The notes beneath the pieces are model-generated. The model was not told the origin of the DNA. It did not search any database and worked only from the letters and a program-made list of their open reading frames with translations. From contig NZ_SCFM01000055.1 of NCBI RefSeq assembly GCF_004138295.1, positions 1 through 45,339 on the forward strand: a stretch of 45,339 nucleotides of DNA. The letters run 5' to 3'. Shown in pieces: positions 18,642 through 28,320 of this stretch. Made by a program: the position numbers and the translations under genes. This stretch comes from Ectobacillus funiculus. Lineage in GTDB: Bacteria; Bacillota; Bacilli; Bacillales; Bacillaceae_G. The first letter of the stretch is position 1. Every line of letters starts with the position of its first letter.

Positions 18642-20393
18642 TTATATCACTTCCTCATCATGGAACTTATAATCAAAATGTCCATATTGATTTTTATATA
18701 CGTTATAGTAGTACCCTTTTTCCTTAAGAAGGTCTTTATGTTTTCCTCTCTCAATAATTCTGCCATTCTCCATTACTAGAATTAAGTCTGCCTCTTTTAC
18801 AGAGGAAATGCGATGAGCGATAATAAAACAAGTTTTACCATGTTGAAGTGATTTTAATGTCTTTTGGATACGAAGCTCGGTTTCCATATCCACACTAGAT
18901 GTTGTATCATCAAGAATCAGTATTGCTGAATTTTTTAAAATTGCCCGGGCTAAGGCGATTCTTTGTCTTTGACCACCAGAAAGACCTACCCCGCGTTCAC
19001 CAATGATGGTATCGTAACCATCAGGTAAAGTAGTGATAAACTCATGTGCCTCCGCCATTTTAGCCGCGGATTGTACCAATTCAAATGATGCATTAGGATT
19101 GCCATACGAAATATTCCCCTCAATAGTATCGGAGAAGAGAAAAATATCCTGCATTACCATTGACATACCTTCCCTTAGCTTATGAAGGTCCCAGTCCTGG
19201 ACGTTAATTCCGTCCACTCTTACTTCTCCGCTTGCCGTATCATAAAAGCGGCCCAATAGGTTCACCAGCGTTGACTTCCCTGCACCAGTGGAGCCAATAA
19301 CCGCAACCGTTTGACCTGGGTTGACTTTAAAGCTAATATCTTTAAGTACAGGCTCCTCTCCATAACTAAAGTGGACATGATTGAATTCCACAAATCCACT
19401 AAGACCTTGGGGATTATGTAGTTTAGGATTACTAGATATTTTTGGATGAACATTAAGCAAGTCCTCCACCTTTTCGGCTGAGGCGATAAACCTTTGTACA
19501 TCATTAACCAGCCAGCCAGCCATTTTCATTGGATTACTTAATGCCCAAATTAGAGAATTAAATGTAACTAGCTCCCCAAAAGTAAGAGATCCGCGAATAA
19601 CCATAATACCTCCGGCCAAAATCATCACAACCGTTAATACACCTGCTAGAGAATCGAGGATGGGCAAATATTTTTCCCATACTTTCGCGGACTTCAGATT
19701 CTTCTCTTTAAAAGCCTCATTTTCAACGGCAAATTTCTCAATCTCATACTCTTCCTTTGCAAAAGCCTTTACGACTCGATTTCCACTTATATTTTCCTGG
19801 ACAACTGAATTTAATTTTGCAAATTGGTTTCTGATTTCTGTAAAGGTCGGCCTGACAGTAAAGGTTAAACGATATGCAAAAAAACCAATGATTGGTGTAA
19901 CCAACACCATTGCCAAAGCCAATGGCGGATGGAGATAAAACATAAATCCAATAGCAAAAACTAAAATGGCAAAATTCTCAAAGATCATATAAATTGTCCA
20001 TGCGGTGAAATGTCGAACAGCCTCCAAATCCCCCGTCATTCTGGCCATTATATCGCCTGTTTTCGTTCGATCATAAAAACTGAAATCTAGTTCATTCAGC
20101 CTGTTATACAGATGTTCCCTCATTTCAAAAATGACATTTTGGGATAATTTTTCAAACATCATTTGATATCCATAGCGCATAGCCGTTCTTAACAAGGTAA
20201 AACCAATCATCAGTCCTAAGAACGTCCATAACAAATTCTTTTGGTTTCCATACATAACCTTATCAACAATTTTTCCTGCCAGATAAGGATTCAACATATT
20301 TAATGCTGAAACGATTAATGCCAGAAAAAGACCCATTACTAATCTAGCCCGGTATTTCCCTATATACCCCCAGGCCCAACGCAAGCTATGCAT
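18642..20393 (-). CDS. ABC exporter half-transporter with degenerate ATPase site (YfiB-like)
   Basis: A subunit of about 583 residues with six membrane helices and an ATPase domain: Walker A GSTGAGKST, signature LSGGQ, Walker B LILDDTTSS where Asp replaces the catalytic Glu, H-loop AHRIS. In heterodimeric exporters this Asp-containing site pairs with the weak signature of the partner (LSNGQ in the next gene) to form the non-catalytic site, and both changes are seen here. I place the start at the ATG at 20393 (MHSLRWAWGY), which has AGGAGG 8 bases upstream; an ATG 8 codons earlier (20417) lacks such a site. Confidence 0.87.
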   Translation of the reverse strand: MHSLRWAWGYIGKYRARLVMGLFLALIVSALNMLNPYLAGKIVDKVMYGNQKNLLWTFLGLMIGFTLLRTAMRYGYQMMFEKLSQNVIFEMREHLYNRLNELDFSFYDRTKTGDIMARMTGDLEAVRHFTAWTIYMIFENFAILVFAIGFMFYLHPPLALAMVLVTPIIGFFAYRLTFTVRPTFTEIRNQFAKLNSVVQENISGNRVVKAFAKEEYEIEKFAVENEAFKEKNLKSAKVWEKYLPILDSLAGVLTVVMILAGGIMVIRGSLTFGELVTFNSLIWALSNPMKMAGWLVNDVQRFIASAEKVEDLLNVHPKISSNPKLHNPQGLSGFVEFNHVHFSYGEEPVLKDISFKVNPGQTVAVIGSTGAGKSTLVNLLGRFYDTASGEVRVDGINVQDWDLHKLREGMSMVMQDIFLFSDTIEGNISYGNPNASFELVQSAAKMAEAHEFITTLPDGYDTIIGERGVGLSGGQRQRIALARAILKNSAILILDDTTSSVDMETELRIQKTLKSLQHGKTCFIIAHRISSVKEADLILVMENGRIIERGKHKDLLKEKGYYYNVYKNQYGHFDYKFHDEEVI

Positions 20394-20433
20394 ATCAGCT
20401 GCCTCCTTCCTACACATCTTAGAATTTCATCTT

Positions 20434-21030
20434 TTATACTTTTCTCAGCACAAATCTCACAAACATCGCATATATGGACGGAGCAAAGAAAAATAAAAAG
20501 ATAAAATTCATTCTTGCTGCAAAAGCAATAGCTATCATAGTAAGGACTAATATAATTGTTCGAAAAAAACGCTTAATCAATAGATAGAAACTATACAAAA
20601 TTGATTGTTTTAAAGATAAGTCCATTTTCACTAGAACCCACGCAATATAAGTAAATAACACTAGTGCCAATAGGAAAATGTAAATTAACGCAAACTTGAT
20701 AACGGAAGCATAGTAGCTATTCATTAAAGCAGGAAATGGTAGAATGATGAAAGCACTTAAATAAATGATTAAACCAATGGTTATCAATGATAGTTTTTTC
20801 TTATTTTTATATTTAGGGCTTATTTCTCGAAACAGCTCTCTAATTGACCTTCCACTACCAGCAAAGATTTCATCGACAACTTCTATCAATGTACAAAAGG
20901 AAACTGTTACTCCGAAGATAATAAAATTCTTAAATAAAAGTCCCCAAAATAGTAAATTGGATTTAATCAGTCTATAAGTGATATCTATAAAGGCAAAGAA
21001 TTTACTTTCAATAAAACTGCTTTTATTCAT
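20434..21030 (-). CDS. YesL-like membrane protein (DUF624)
   Basis: A 198-residue membrane protein with about five hydrophobic helices, a Lys-rich loop near residues 75-82 and a basic C-terminus. Its pattern fits YesL/DUF624 proteins, which are often encoded beside sugar ABC importers of Bacillus and Paenibacillus and whose function is unknown. I choose the ATG at 21030 because AAGGGG lies 8 bases upstream; a GTG three codons earlier is inside that site. It lies between the importer and the exporter genes, behind a terminator-like hairpin. Confidence 0.7.
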   Translation of the reverse strand: MNKSSFIESKFFAFIDITYRLIKSNLLFWGLLFKNFIIFGVTVSFCTLIEVVDEIFAGSGRSIRELFREISPKYKNKKKLSLITIGLIIYLSAFIILPFPALMNSYYASVIKFALIYIFLLALVLFTYIAWVLVKMDLSLKQSILYSFYLLIKRFFRTIILVLTMIAIAFAARMNFIFLFFFAPSIYAMFVRFVLRKV

Positions 21031-21053
21031 TCTATTCACCCCTTCAGGAAAAA

Positions 21054-21085
21054 GGGTACTCGTTTTATTCCATAAACAAGTACCC
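21054..21085 (-). terminator. Terminator or attenuator after the sugar-binding protein gene
   Basis: On the minus strand GGGTACTTGTTT and AAACGAGTACCC form a 12-bp stem with one mismatch over a 7-base loop, followed by TTTTTCC. It lies between the importer's binding-protein gene and the YesL-like gene and would lower expression of the downstream genes relative to the importer. Confidence 0.7.
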
Positions 21086-21097
21086 GCTAATAAAGTA

Positions 21098-22366
21098 TTA
21101 TTTCAAGTTATAATCCTTACGAACTTGATCTGCAAACTTTTTCAACTCTTCAGCAGGATCCAAATTCTTCAGAGTAACATTATCTGTAACTGGAATAAGC
21201 TTGTTGTAAATCTCAGAATACTCAGGAATATACGGAGCGTTCATAATTGTTTTTCCGCCTTGTAGAATATCAGTTAATGCTTTTGCATTTTCTGGAGCAT
21301 TTGCCATAGTTGTGATCTGATCTGCATTACGTTTTACAGTCGGAACTGCTGAGATAATTTCAGCTTGAATATCTTGGCCTTTACCTGTTGTTAAGAACTC
21401 TAACAATTTGAATGCTTCATCTGGATGTTTTGTATTTTTACCAATTCCAATTGGTAGATACGCAGCCGCAGAGACGTTTCCTGCTTTACCTGCCGGAACT
21501 GGTACAACATCCCATTTAAAATCAACATTTTTTGCATATTCAGCCCAATCCCACGGACCTGTCATTCTCATAGCTGCTTTACCTGTCATAAATAGGTTAC
21601 TCATCCCTTGTGCTTGGGCAGCTGTTGGCTGTACATGATATTTGTTAGTTAAATCACGTGCAAATTTAACTGCTTCAATGGATTCTGGTGAATCGATTAT
21701 CACTTTTTTGCCATCAGCACTTACAACTCCGCCGCCATTGGATGCCAATAATTGATCTAAATAAAAGTTTTCAATACCAAACTGAACTGTCTTACCATTC
21801 TCAACTTTTGTTAATTTCTGCGCGGCAGCTAGAAAATCATTCCATGTCCAGTTGTCTTGTGGATATGGGACGCCGGCTGCATCAAACATGTCCTTGTTAT
21901 AACCAATCATCGTTGTCGCTGCATCACGAATTAACGCATATTGTTTACCATTAACCTGCCCTAATTCAAGTACATTTGGCATATACTCGTCTTTGTTGAT
22001 TTTTTCATCAGATAAATCTGCCAACACACCTTTCTCAACAAATTGACCGAAAGCAGAAGGCTGAATCCAAACTAAGTCAGGTTGGTCTCCACCAGCAGAC
22101 ATTGTTAAAAATTTGTCATTGTATTTATCATACGGCGCAAAAACTGGTTTTACTTTGATGCCTGGATTTTCTTTTTCGAATTCTTTAAAAATCTCACCCT
22201 CAAGCTTTGTTCCTTCTGGATTATTGTTCCAAGTTAGAATTCGAAGCGTCACATCCTTTGAATCTTTACTTGCAGATTCAGACTTGGATCCACAACCTGT
22301 CAACAAAACTGATAGAGTTAAAACAGAAGATAAGAGCAGAGATCCTAAACCTTTTTTCTTCTTCAT
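21098..22366 (-). CDS. Sugar ABC importer substrate-binding lipoprotein
   Basis: A 422-residue family 1 (MalE/UgpB type) solute-binding protein. The signal sequence ends in the lipobox LLTGC (Cys at about residue 25), so it is anchored outside the membrane. Typical stretches are LRILTWNNNPEGTKLEGEIF, DLVWIQPS, FMTGKAAMRMTGPWDW and DEAFKLLEFLTTGKGQ. Context (GH26, GH36, GH1) suggests manno- or galactomanno-oligosaccharides. It is third in the importer operon, 107 bases after the second permease, a common arrangement giving the binding protein its own expression level. Confidence 0.9.
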   Translation of the reverse strand: MKKKKGLGSLLLSSVLTLSVLLTGCGSKSESASKDSKDVTLRILTWNNNPEGTKLEGEIFKEFEKENPGIKVKPVFAPYDKYNDKFLTMSAGGDQPDLVWIQPSAFGQFVEKGVLADLSDEKINKDEYMPNVLELGQVNGKQYALIRDAATTMIGYNKDMFDAAGVPYPQDNWTWNDFLAAAQKLTKVENGKTVQFGIENFYLDQLLASNGGGVVSADGKKVIIDSPESIEAVKFARDLTNKYHVQPTAAQAQGMSNLFMTGKAAMRMTGPWDWAEYAKNVDFKWDVVPVPAGKAGNVSAAAYLPIGIGKNTKHPDEAFKLLEFLTTGKGQDIQAEIISAVPTVKRNADQITTMANAPENAKALTDILQGGKTIMNAPYIPEYSEIYNKLIPVTDNVTLKNLDPAEELKKFADQVRKDYNLK

Positions 22367-22473
22367 AAATACTTACCCCCATAGGTATATAAGAAATATG
22401 CAATAGATAAATAGGGCTTCCAGAAAGAATGGATTCATTTATCTATAGTAAAACCAGAGCCAATGAGGCATTA

Positions 22474-23358
22474 TCATTTACCGCCAGTAGTAGCAATTCC
22501 CTGTATGAAATACTTCTGCCCTACAAAGAATAGGATGATTAAAGGCAAGAGAATGAGTACACTCGCAGCCATCATAGGTCCCCATGAGATGATCAAAGCG
22601 CCCTTAAATTGCAGAATACCTAAAGCAAGTGTGTACATAGAGTCGTCATTTAGATAGATTAATGGTCCAAGAAAATCATTCCAAGTCCACATAAAGCTTA
22701 GTAAAGCAACTGTTATAACAGCCGGAACCGATAGAGGCAGAATAATTCTCCAAAATATCCCGAATGTCCCACATCCATCTAAAAAGGCGGACTCTTCAAG
22801 TTCCTTTGGTATCGTTTTAAAGAATTGACGAAGCATAAAGATAAAGTATGCGTTTCCAAAGAATGCCGGAACAATTAACGGCAGGAATGTATTTACCCAG
22901 CCCAGCTTAGAAAAAATCATATAAACCGGGATCATTGTAACTTGAGGAGGGAGCATCATAGTCGCTAACAATAATACAAACCAGACATTCCGCCCTTTCC
23001 CTTTTATACGGGCAAATCCATACGCTACAATTGTAGAAGATAGAACCGTTCCAAGAACAGTCAATACGGTTACAACGATTGAATTCCAATAATACTGACC
23101 GAAATTAACCATCGTAAAAACATCTCGATAGTTTGAAAACTCCCAAACCTTCGGCAGAATCGTCGGTGGGAAAGTTAAGGCTTCATTTTCTGGCTTGAAT
23201 GATGTTCCGACTAACCAGAGAAATGGAAAGATAAATATGATTGATAAGCCAATTAATAGAGTATAAGTTACAGTTCTTTCAATCATTCTTCCTCTTTTAA
23301 TACTTCGCTCTTTTTTTGCTTTTACTTTCGGTTTTAATTTTACTTCAGTAAGTTCCAT
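22474..23358 (-). CDS. Sugar ABC importer permease, MalG/AraQ type
   Basis: An inner membrane permease of about 294 residues with six helices and the EAA-type loop EESAFLDGCGTFGIFWRIILP that docks on the ATPase. I start it at the ATG at 23358 (MELTEVKLK): GGAGG lies 7 bases upstream. A TTG at 23379 would start inside the binding site itself, directly after the stop of the first permease. The ATPase is missing from the window; in Bacillus a shared ATPase such as MsmX serves these importers. Confidence 0.9.
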   Translation of the reverse strand: MELTEVKLKPKVKAKKERSIKRGRMIERTVTYTLLIGLSIIFIFPFLWLVGTSFKPENEALTFPPTILPKVWEFSNYRDVFTMVNFGQYYWNSIVVTVLTVLGTVLSSTIVAYGFARIKGKGRNVWFVLLLATMMLPPQVTMIPVYMIFSKLGWVNTFLPLIVPAFFGNAYFIFMLRQFFKTIPKELEESAFLDGCGTFGIFWRIILPLSVPAVITVALLSFMWTWNDFLGPLIYLNDDSMYTLALGILQFKGALIISWGPMMAASVLILLPLIILFFVGQKYFIQGIATTGGK

Positions 23359-23379
23359 CCTTGTTCCTCCCTCCTCCAA

Positions 23380-24264
23380 TTACTCATCAAACTCGTAGTA
23401 AACTTTCTTTCCAAAGAATTTAAATTGAATAACGGTGAAGATTAAGATAATAACAAACAAAATCCAAGCGAGTGCAGAAGCATAGCCCATCTTAAAGAAT
23501 TTAAATGCATCTTGATAAAGATAGAATACGTAGAATAATGACTTATAGTTTGGTCCGCCATTCCCGCTGCTAACCACATATGCCTGTGTGAATATTTGGA
23601 AGGATCCAATCAAACCCATGATTAAGTTAAAAAAGATTACGTTTGAAGTCATTGGAACAGTCACATGCCAGAACTTGCGGAGTTTCCCAGCCCCATCTAA
23701 TTCAGCTGCTTCATATAAGCTGGTTGGGACATTTTGAAGACCGGCCAAGTAAATGACCATCCCGCCGCCTGCCCCCCATAGGCTCATAATGATTAAAGAT
23801 GGTTTAACCATTTCTTCACTTAATAACCAATTCGAAGTTGGCAAATGGAAAAATGATAGAATTGCATTTGCAATACCAAAATCAGGCTGAAAAATCAACA
23901 TCCATAGCAAGGAGCTGGCAACAGTTGGCACCAATGATGGTAAATAAAAGATTGTTCTAAACAGCCCCATAAACTTTACATTGGCATTTAATAATACAGC
24001 CAACAAATATCCAACAACCAAACCTAGCGGCACACCGATTATGGTATAAAATAAGGTATTCCATAAAGATTGCCAAAACAAAGGATCGTCAGTAAGGATT
24101 TTCTTGTAGTTTTCCACTCCAACCCACTTCGCAGCCCCAAGCCCTGAATAATCCGTAAAGGACATATACAAAGAGTAAAGCATCGGTCCAGCTGTAAAAA
24201 TGACGAAACCTATTAACCACGGTAAAATGAACATATAGAACAAGAATGTTCTAGATTTATTCAT
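23380..24264 (-). CDS. Sugar ABC importer permease, MalF/UgpA type
   Basis: A 294-residue permease with six membrane helices and the EAA loop YEAAELDGAGKLRKFWHVTV. First gene of the importer operon; GGAAGGAGGGAGG lies upstream of its ATG. It pairs with the following MalG-type permease. It is divergent from the GH36 gene, with an 805-base AT-rich region between. Confidence 0.9.
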   Translation of the reverse strand: MNKSRTFLFYMFILPWLIGFVIFTAGPMLYSLYMSFTDYSGLGAAKWVGVENYKKILTDDPLFWQSLWNTLFYTIIGVPLGLVVGYLLAVLLNANVKFMGLFRTIFYLPSLVPTVASSLLWMLIFQPDFGIANAILSFFHLPTSNWLLSEEMVKPSLIIMSLWGAGGGMVIYLAGLQNVPTSLYEAAELDGAGKLRKFWHVTVPMTSNVIFFNLIMGLIGSFQIFTQAYVVSSGNGGPNYKSLFYVFYLYQDAFKFFKMGYASALAWILFVIILIFTVIQFKFFGKKVYYEFDE

Positions 24265-24465
24265 CTACCTCCCTCCTTCCCTATTTTCCTAATTAAACTA
24301 AAAACAAAAAAATAAATATTCTGAAATATATAAGTATACCCTCCATTTGATTTTAAAGCCTTATTCGCCCCCCTATTTAATTATTTAAGTTATAACTCGA
24401 TTACCAACTAAACTTTTCATAAGCTTAGTTACAAAGATGAAGAAGGTTTTTTCAAACACTTAAAA

Positions 24466-24479
24466 TGAAAACACTTTCA
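24466..24479. promoter_or_regulatory. cre-like box near the ABC importer
   Basis: TGAAAACACTTTCA differs from the ideal cre sequence TGAAAACGCTTTCA by one base. It lies about 200 bases upstream of the importer operon. CcpA or the LacI-type regulator encoded at 28310 could bind it. Confidence 0.5.
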
Positions 24480-24970
24480 ACTCCTCTCTAATCTTAACTT
24501 AAAAAATTTATTTAAGCAACTGCATTTTAAGTTAAATAAGATAATTTTTTAATGAAAATTACTTAAATAAAAATATTTGTAACTTAATTTACCGAATTAT
24601 ATACACTTTTATCTTTAAGTCTCTCTAATTCCTTTTATCATTTTTCTTATTTCAACCTTGATTCATTTTAAAATGAGGCAATTTATTAAAGGATCCCGAT
24701 CTATTCAGTACTATCTATATAGAAGAAGTAGCATAACTTACGGACAATCATTTAACTACGAGAATTGTTTTTTGATGTTTCTTTCATTTGAATAATGATA
24801 ATTAACAATCAATTGACGATCCATTAATCGATAACTTAATTTTAGTTTATAAAATATGTTGTAAATACTTTATTTACTTGTTAAAATTCAATTTATACAA
24901 CAGGTTAATAACTTTATTCATGGATCAATATTGTATTAAACTACTATGGGCATTTATCATTATCTATAAT
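24480..24970. other. AT-rich divergent intergenic region
   Basis: No gene is seen. It holds the 10-bp inverted repeat TAACTTAAAA (24495-24504) and TTTTAAGTTA (24525-24534), and the sequence CGATAACTTAATT (24829-24841) that recurs upstream of the LacI-type gene at 29480-29492. Composition is strongly AT-rich, and no promoter was assigned with confidence. Confidence 0.4.
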
Positions 24971-24984
24971 TGTAAGTGTTTACA
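24971..24984. promoter_or_regulatory. cre-like box upstream of the alpha-galactosidase
   Basis: TGTAAGTGTTTACA is a near-perfect palindrome one base away from the cre form TGTAAGCGTTTACA. It is 86 bases upstream of the GH36 start, so near its expected promoter. With the box at 24466 it frames the divergent region. Confidence 0.5.
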
Positions 24985-25069
24985 AGGTTATTTAGACCAT
25001 TCGTTAAGTATTATATAAACCATCCATGAAAATTGGTAAGCCTAATTCTTCTTTATGAGGTGATTTGCA

Positions 25070-27298
25070 TTGAGTATTCATATTAATCAAGATTCAAGGG
25101 AATTCCACCTATTTAACGAGCATGTAAGCTATATTTTTAGAGTTCTAGAAAAAAGCAATCAATTAGAGCACCTGTATTTTGGAAAACGCATTAAACACCG
25201 TGAGTCCTTTAAACATTTGGTTGAACGTGAAGTACGGCCTTCATGCAATATGTTTGAAGGGGACCATACTTCATCTCTAGAGCATATAAAACAAGAATAT
25301 CCCAGCTTCGGAACAACTGACTACCGTTTTCCTGCACATATGATAACCAATAAGATAGGTAGCCAAATAACAAATTATCAATACCATAGTTTTGAGATTA
25401 TTCCTGGTAAACCAAAGCTGCCTAACTTACCAGCTACCTATGTTGAAAATGACGATGAGGCGGAAACTTTAGAGATTACCTTAATCGACGATGTATTAAA
25501 GAGCAAATTAATTTTAAGTTATACAATTTATAAAGATCGAAATGTAATTTGTCGAAATGCTAAATTTATAAACGAAGGGGAAGAACCTTTCTATATTAAT
25601 AATGCTATGAGTACCAGTATTGACTTACCCGATGACCAGTATGAAATGCTCCATCTTGCTGGCGCTTGGGCCCGTGAAGCACATGTGGAGTCGCAAAAAA
25701 TATCGAAAGGGATTCAATCCATCTATAGTGCCAGGGGAGCAAGCAGCCATGCACATAACCCTTTTTTAGCATTAAAAAGATTGAATGCAACTGAACATGA
25801 TGGCGAGGTATATGGCTTTAGTCTTGTTTATAGCGGTAACTTTTTAGGTCAGGTTGAGGTTGATACGTATGGTGCTACTCGTGTAATGATGGGAATAAAT
25901 CCGTTCCAATTTAAATGGAGATTAAAACCTGCTGAAATATTCCAAACACCAGAATGTGTGATAGTTTATTCTGATCAAGGATTAAACGGAATGAGCCAAA
26001 CCTATCATAACTTATACCGTACGAGGCTAGCTCGTGGAGATTGGCGCGACAGGGAGCGTCCAATTCTCATTAATAACTGGGAAGCAACTTATTTTGGCTT
26101 TAATGAAGAAAAAATCTTAACCATTGCTAAAACCGCCAGAGAGCTGGGGATTGAGTTATTTGTTTTAGATGATGGTTGGTTCGGTCAAAGAAATGATGAT
26201 ACAAGCTCTTTAGGAGATTGGTTTGAAAATAAAGAAAAACTTCCAAATGGTATTAAAGGCTTATCAGAAAAGATCGATGAACTAGGAATGCAGTTTGGAC
26301 TTTGGTTTGAGCCGGAAATGGTGTGTAAAGATACTAAATTGTTTAAAGAGCACCCAGACTGGATTATCGCAACCCCTGATCGACGCACATCTCATGGACG
26401 CAATCAATTTGTTTTAGATTTCTCCCGTGAAGAAGTAGTTGACCATATTTTTTCACTTATGGACAAAATTATTAGTGAGTCAAAAATCTCTTATATCAAA
26501 TGGGATATGAATCGTTATATAACTGAGGCCTATTCTCAAAGCTTAGATGTTGATCAACAAGGGGAAGTTTACCATCGATATATATTAGGAGTATACAATC
26601 TCTATGAAAAACTAATTGAGAAATATCCAGAAATTCTGTTTGAATCCTGCGCAGGCGGCGGCGCTCGTTTTGATCCGGGCTTGCTGTTTTATGCCCCACA
26701 AGCATGGGCTAGTGATGACACAGATGCAGTTGAAAGACTAAAAATTCAATATGGTACTTCTATGGTTTATCCGTTAAGCTCCATTGGCAGCCATGTCTCT
26801 GCGGTTCCAAATCACCAGGTAGGAAGAATAACACCTCTGGAAACTAGAGCAAATGTTGCTTATTTTGGTACATTTGGCTACGAGCTTGATATTACCAAAT
26901 TGAGCGAAGAAGAAAAAGCCGCAGTAAAAGAGCAAACTTCATTTTTCAAAGAAAAACGGCAACTTATTCAAAATGGACGATTTTATCGCTTACTAAATCC
27001 ATTCGAATCAAATGAGGTTTCTTGGATGGTAGTATCTGAAGACCAGCGGGAAGCCCTTGTTGGATATTATAAAGTTTTAGCAAGACCTAATGATAAATAT
27101 TACCGTATTAAGTTAAGGGGCCTTGATCCAGATAAACTTTACAGTATTGAGGGTAAGGAAACAACACATTATGGTGATGAGTTAATGAATATAGGAATTG
27201 TCCTTGCCGAAGATTACACTGATCGTGCATCAGAGTATTGGCAACGTGAAAAAGAAGGAGATTTTTCGTCTAAACTGTTTATTTTAAAAGAGGTATAA
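25070..27298 (+). CDS. Alpha-galactosidase, GH36
   Basis: A 742-residue cytoplasmic GH36 enzyme without a signal peptide. An N-terminal beta-sandwich (about 1-330), a barrel with LDDGWFG, nucleophile Asp479 in KWDMNR and acid/base Asp549 in SDDTDAVER, and a C-terminal beta domain match the Geobacillus AgaA type (729 residues). It removes alpha-1,6-galactose from galactomanno-oligosaccharides or raffinose-type sugars. The start codon is TTG, supported by GAGGTGA at the right distance; no ATG fits. It is followed after 29 bases by a ROK kinase gene, and is divergent from the importer. Confidence 0.93.
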   Translation: MSIHINQDSREFHLFNEHVSYIFRVLEKSNQLEHLYFGKRIKHRESFKHLVEREVRPSCNMFEGDHTSSLEHIKQEYPSFGTTDYRFPAHMITNKIGSQITNYQYHSFEIIPGKPKLPNLPATYVENDDEAETLEITLIDDVLKSKLILSYTIYKDRNVICRNAKFINEGEEPFYINNAMSTSIDLPDDQYEMLHLAGAWAREAHVESQKISKGIQSIYSARGASSHAHNPFLALKRLNATEHDGEVYGFSLVYSGNFLGQVEVDTYGATRVMMGINPFQFKWRLKPAEIFQTPECVIVYSDQGLNGMSQTYHNLYRTRLARGDWRDRERPILINNWEATYFGFNEEKILTIAKTARELGIELFVLDDGWFGQRNDDTSSLGDWFENKEKLPNGIKGLSEKIDELGMQFGLWFEPEMVCKDTKLFKEHPDWIIATPDRRTSHGRNQFVLDFSREEVVDHIFSLMDKIISESKISYIKWDMNRYITEAYSQSLDVDQQGEVYHRYILGVYNLYEKLIEKYPEILFESCAGGGARFDPGLLFYAPQAWASDDTDAVERLKIQYGTSMVYPLSSIGSHVSAVPNHQVGRITPLETRANVAYFGTFGYELDITKLSEEEKAAVKEQTSFFKEKRQLIQNGRFYRLLNPFESNEVSWMVVSEDQREALVGYYKVLARPNDKYYRIKLRGLDPDKLYSIEGKETTHYGDELMNIGIVLAEDYTDRASEYWQREKEGDFSSKLFILKEV

Positions 27299-27327
27299 CT
27301 CATATAACCAAGGTAGGGTGCTAATTT

Positions 27328-28260
27328 ATGAAAAATTATATGGTTTTTGATGTCGGTGGAAGCAAGGTTAAATATGCTGTCATCAACGAAGATGGAGAGT
27401 TTCTTATAAAAGGAGACTACCTCTCCTCTAATTTTGATTTTGAAAAATTTCAATCTGATATCATTTCAGTAACACTTGAAAATAAAGAAAAATACAACGT
27501 TGCGGGAATTGCATTCAGCTGTCCTGGCGGAGTAGATAGCGAAAGCGGAATTATCGGTGGTGCCAGTGCTCTGCCTTGTATCCATGGCCCCAATTTTAAG
27601 AAGATATTTGGAGAAGCAACGGGATTGCTTGTTGAAATAGAAAACGACGCAAATTCAGCTGCATTAGGGGAAGTTTGGAAAGGCGCAGCAAAACATAATC
27701 AAAACGTTCTGTTTGCGATTATTGGCAGCGGAATTGGGGGGGCATTGATAAAAAACCGAAGAATCCATAAAGGTGCAAATCTGCATGGCGGTGAAATCGG
27801 TTATATGGTAATGAATCTTTTAAGTGAAAATGGCACGATTACCTTTCAAACATGGAGCGAATTAGCCGCCACAGGTGGTTTAGTCCGTCAGATCGCAAAG
27901 ATGAAAGGCTTAGATCCTCAAAAATTAAATGGACAGCAGATATTTGATGCAGCTGAAGCCGGTGATCGAGATTGCATTAAGGCGATTGATCATTTCTACT
28001 TATCTTTAGCACATGGTCTGTATAACATTCAATACGTGTATGATCCTGAAAAAATTATAATAGGTGGTGCAATTAGCAGTCGTATTGATTTGATTGAACA
28101 AATCAATCAAAAGCTTGATATCCTGTTAGATGCCGTATCAATAGCCAAGGTTCGGCCAATCATTGAAACGTGTCAATTTAAAAACGATGCAAATTTGCTC
28201 GGTGCTTTATTTCACTATCTTCAACGCCAAAAAGTAAAACACGTTACTGGTATTTGCTAA
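27328..28260 (+). CDS. ROK-family sugar kinase without zinc motif (beta-glucoside kinase-like)
   Basis: A 310-residue ROK protein. The ATP-binding start VFDVGGSKVKYAV, the ENDANSAALGE segment with catalytic Asp, and the GSGIGG loop are present. The HGGEIGYM segment is followed by no Cys-rich zinc motif (CxCGxxGCxE), which most glucokinases and fructokinases of the family have. Zinc-less ROK kinases include BglK, which phosphorylates cellobiose and other beta-glucosides. Being co-transcribed with GH36 and divergent from the ABC importer, it could phosphorylate the disaccharide freed by GH36 so that 6-phospho GH1 enzymes can cut it. The substrate is inferred only; a hexose kinase is the main alternative. 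Confidence 0.82.
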   Translation: MKNYMVFDVGGSKVKYAVINEDGEFLIKGDYLSSNFDFEKFQSDIISVTLENKEKYNVAGIAFSCPGGVDSESGIIGGASALPCIHGPNFKKIFGEATGLLVEIENDANSAALGEVWKGAAKHNQNVLFAIIGSGIGGALIKNRRIHKGANLHGGEIGYMVMNLLSENGTITFQTWSELAATGGLVRQIAKMKGLDPQKLNGQQIFDAAEAGDRDCIKAIDHFYLSLAHGLYNIQYVYDPEKIIIGGAISSRIDLIEQINQKLDILLDAVSIAKVRPIIETCQFKNDANLLGALFHYLQRQKVKHVTGIC

Positions 28261-28270
28261 TAGGATTTTA

Positions 28271-28320
28271 AACAAAAATAAAACAAGGGAGCGAAGTTGC
28301 TTCCTTGTTTTATTTTTGTT
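28271..28320. terminator. Bidirectional terminator between the ROK and LacI-type genes
   Basis: AACAAAAATAAAACAAGG pairs with CCTTGTTTTATTTTTGTT over a short GC-containing loop, with T-rich flanks both ways. It overlaps the end of the convergent LacI-type gene. Confidence 0.8.

Noticed and set aside
24480-24970. Possible replication-origin-like AT-rich region
   Set aside because: No DnaA-box cluster or iterons; it lies between divergent metabolic operons and is better read as promoter sequence.
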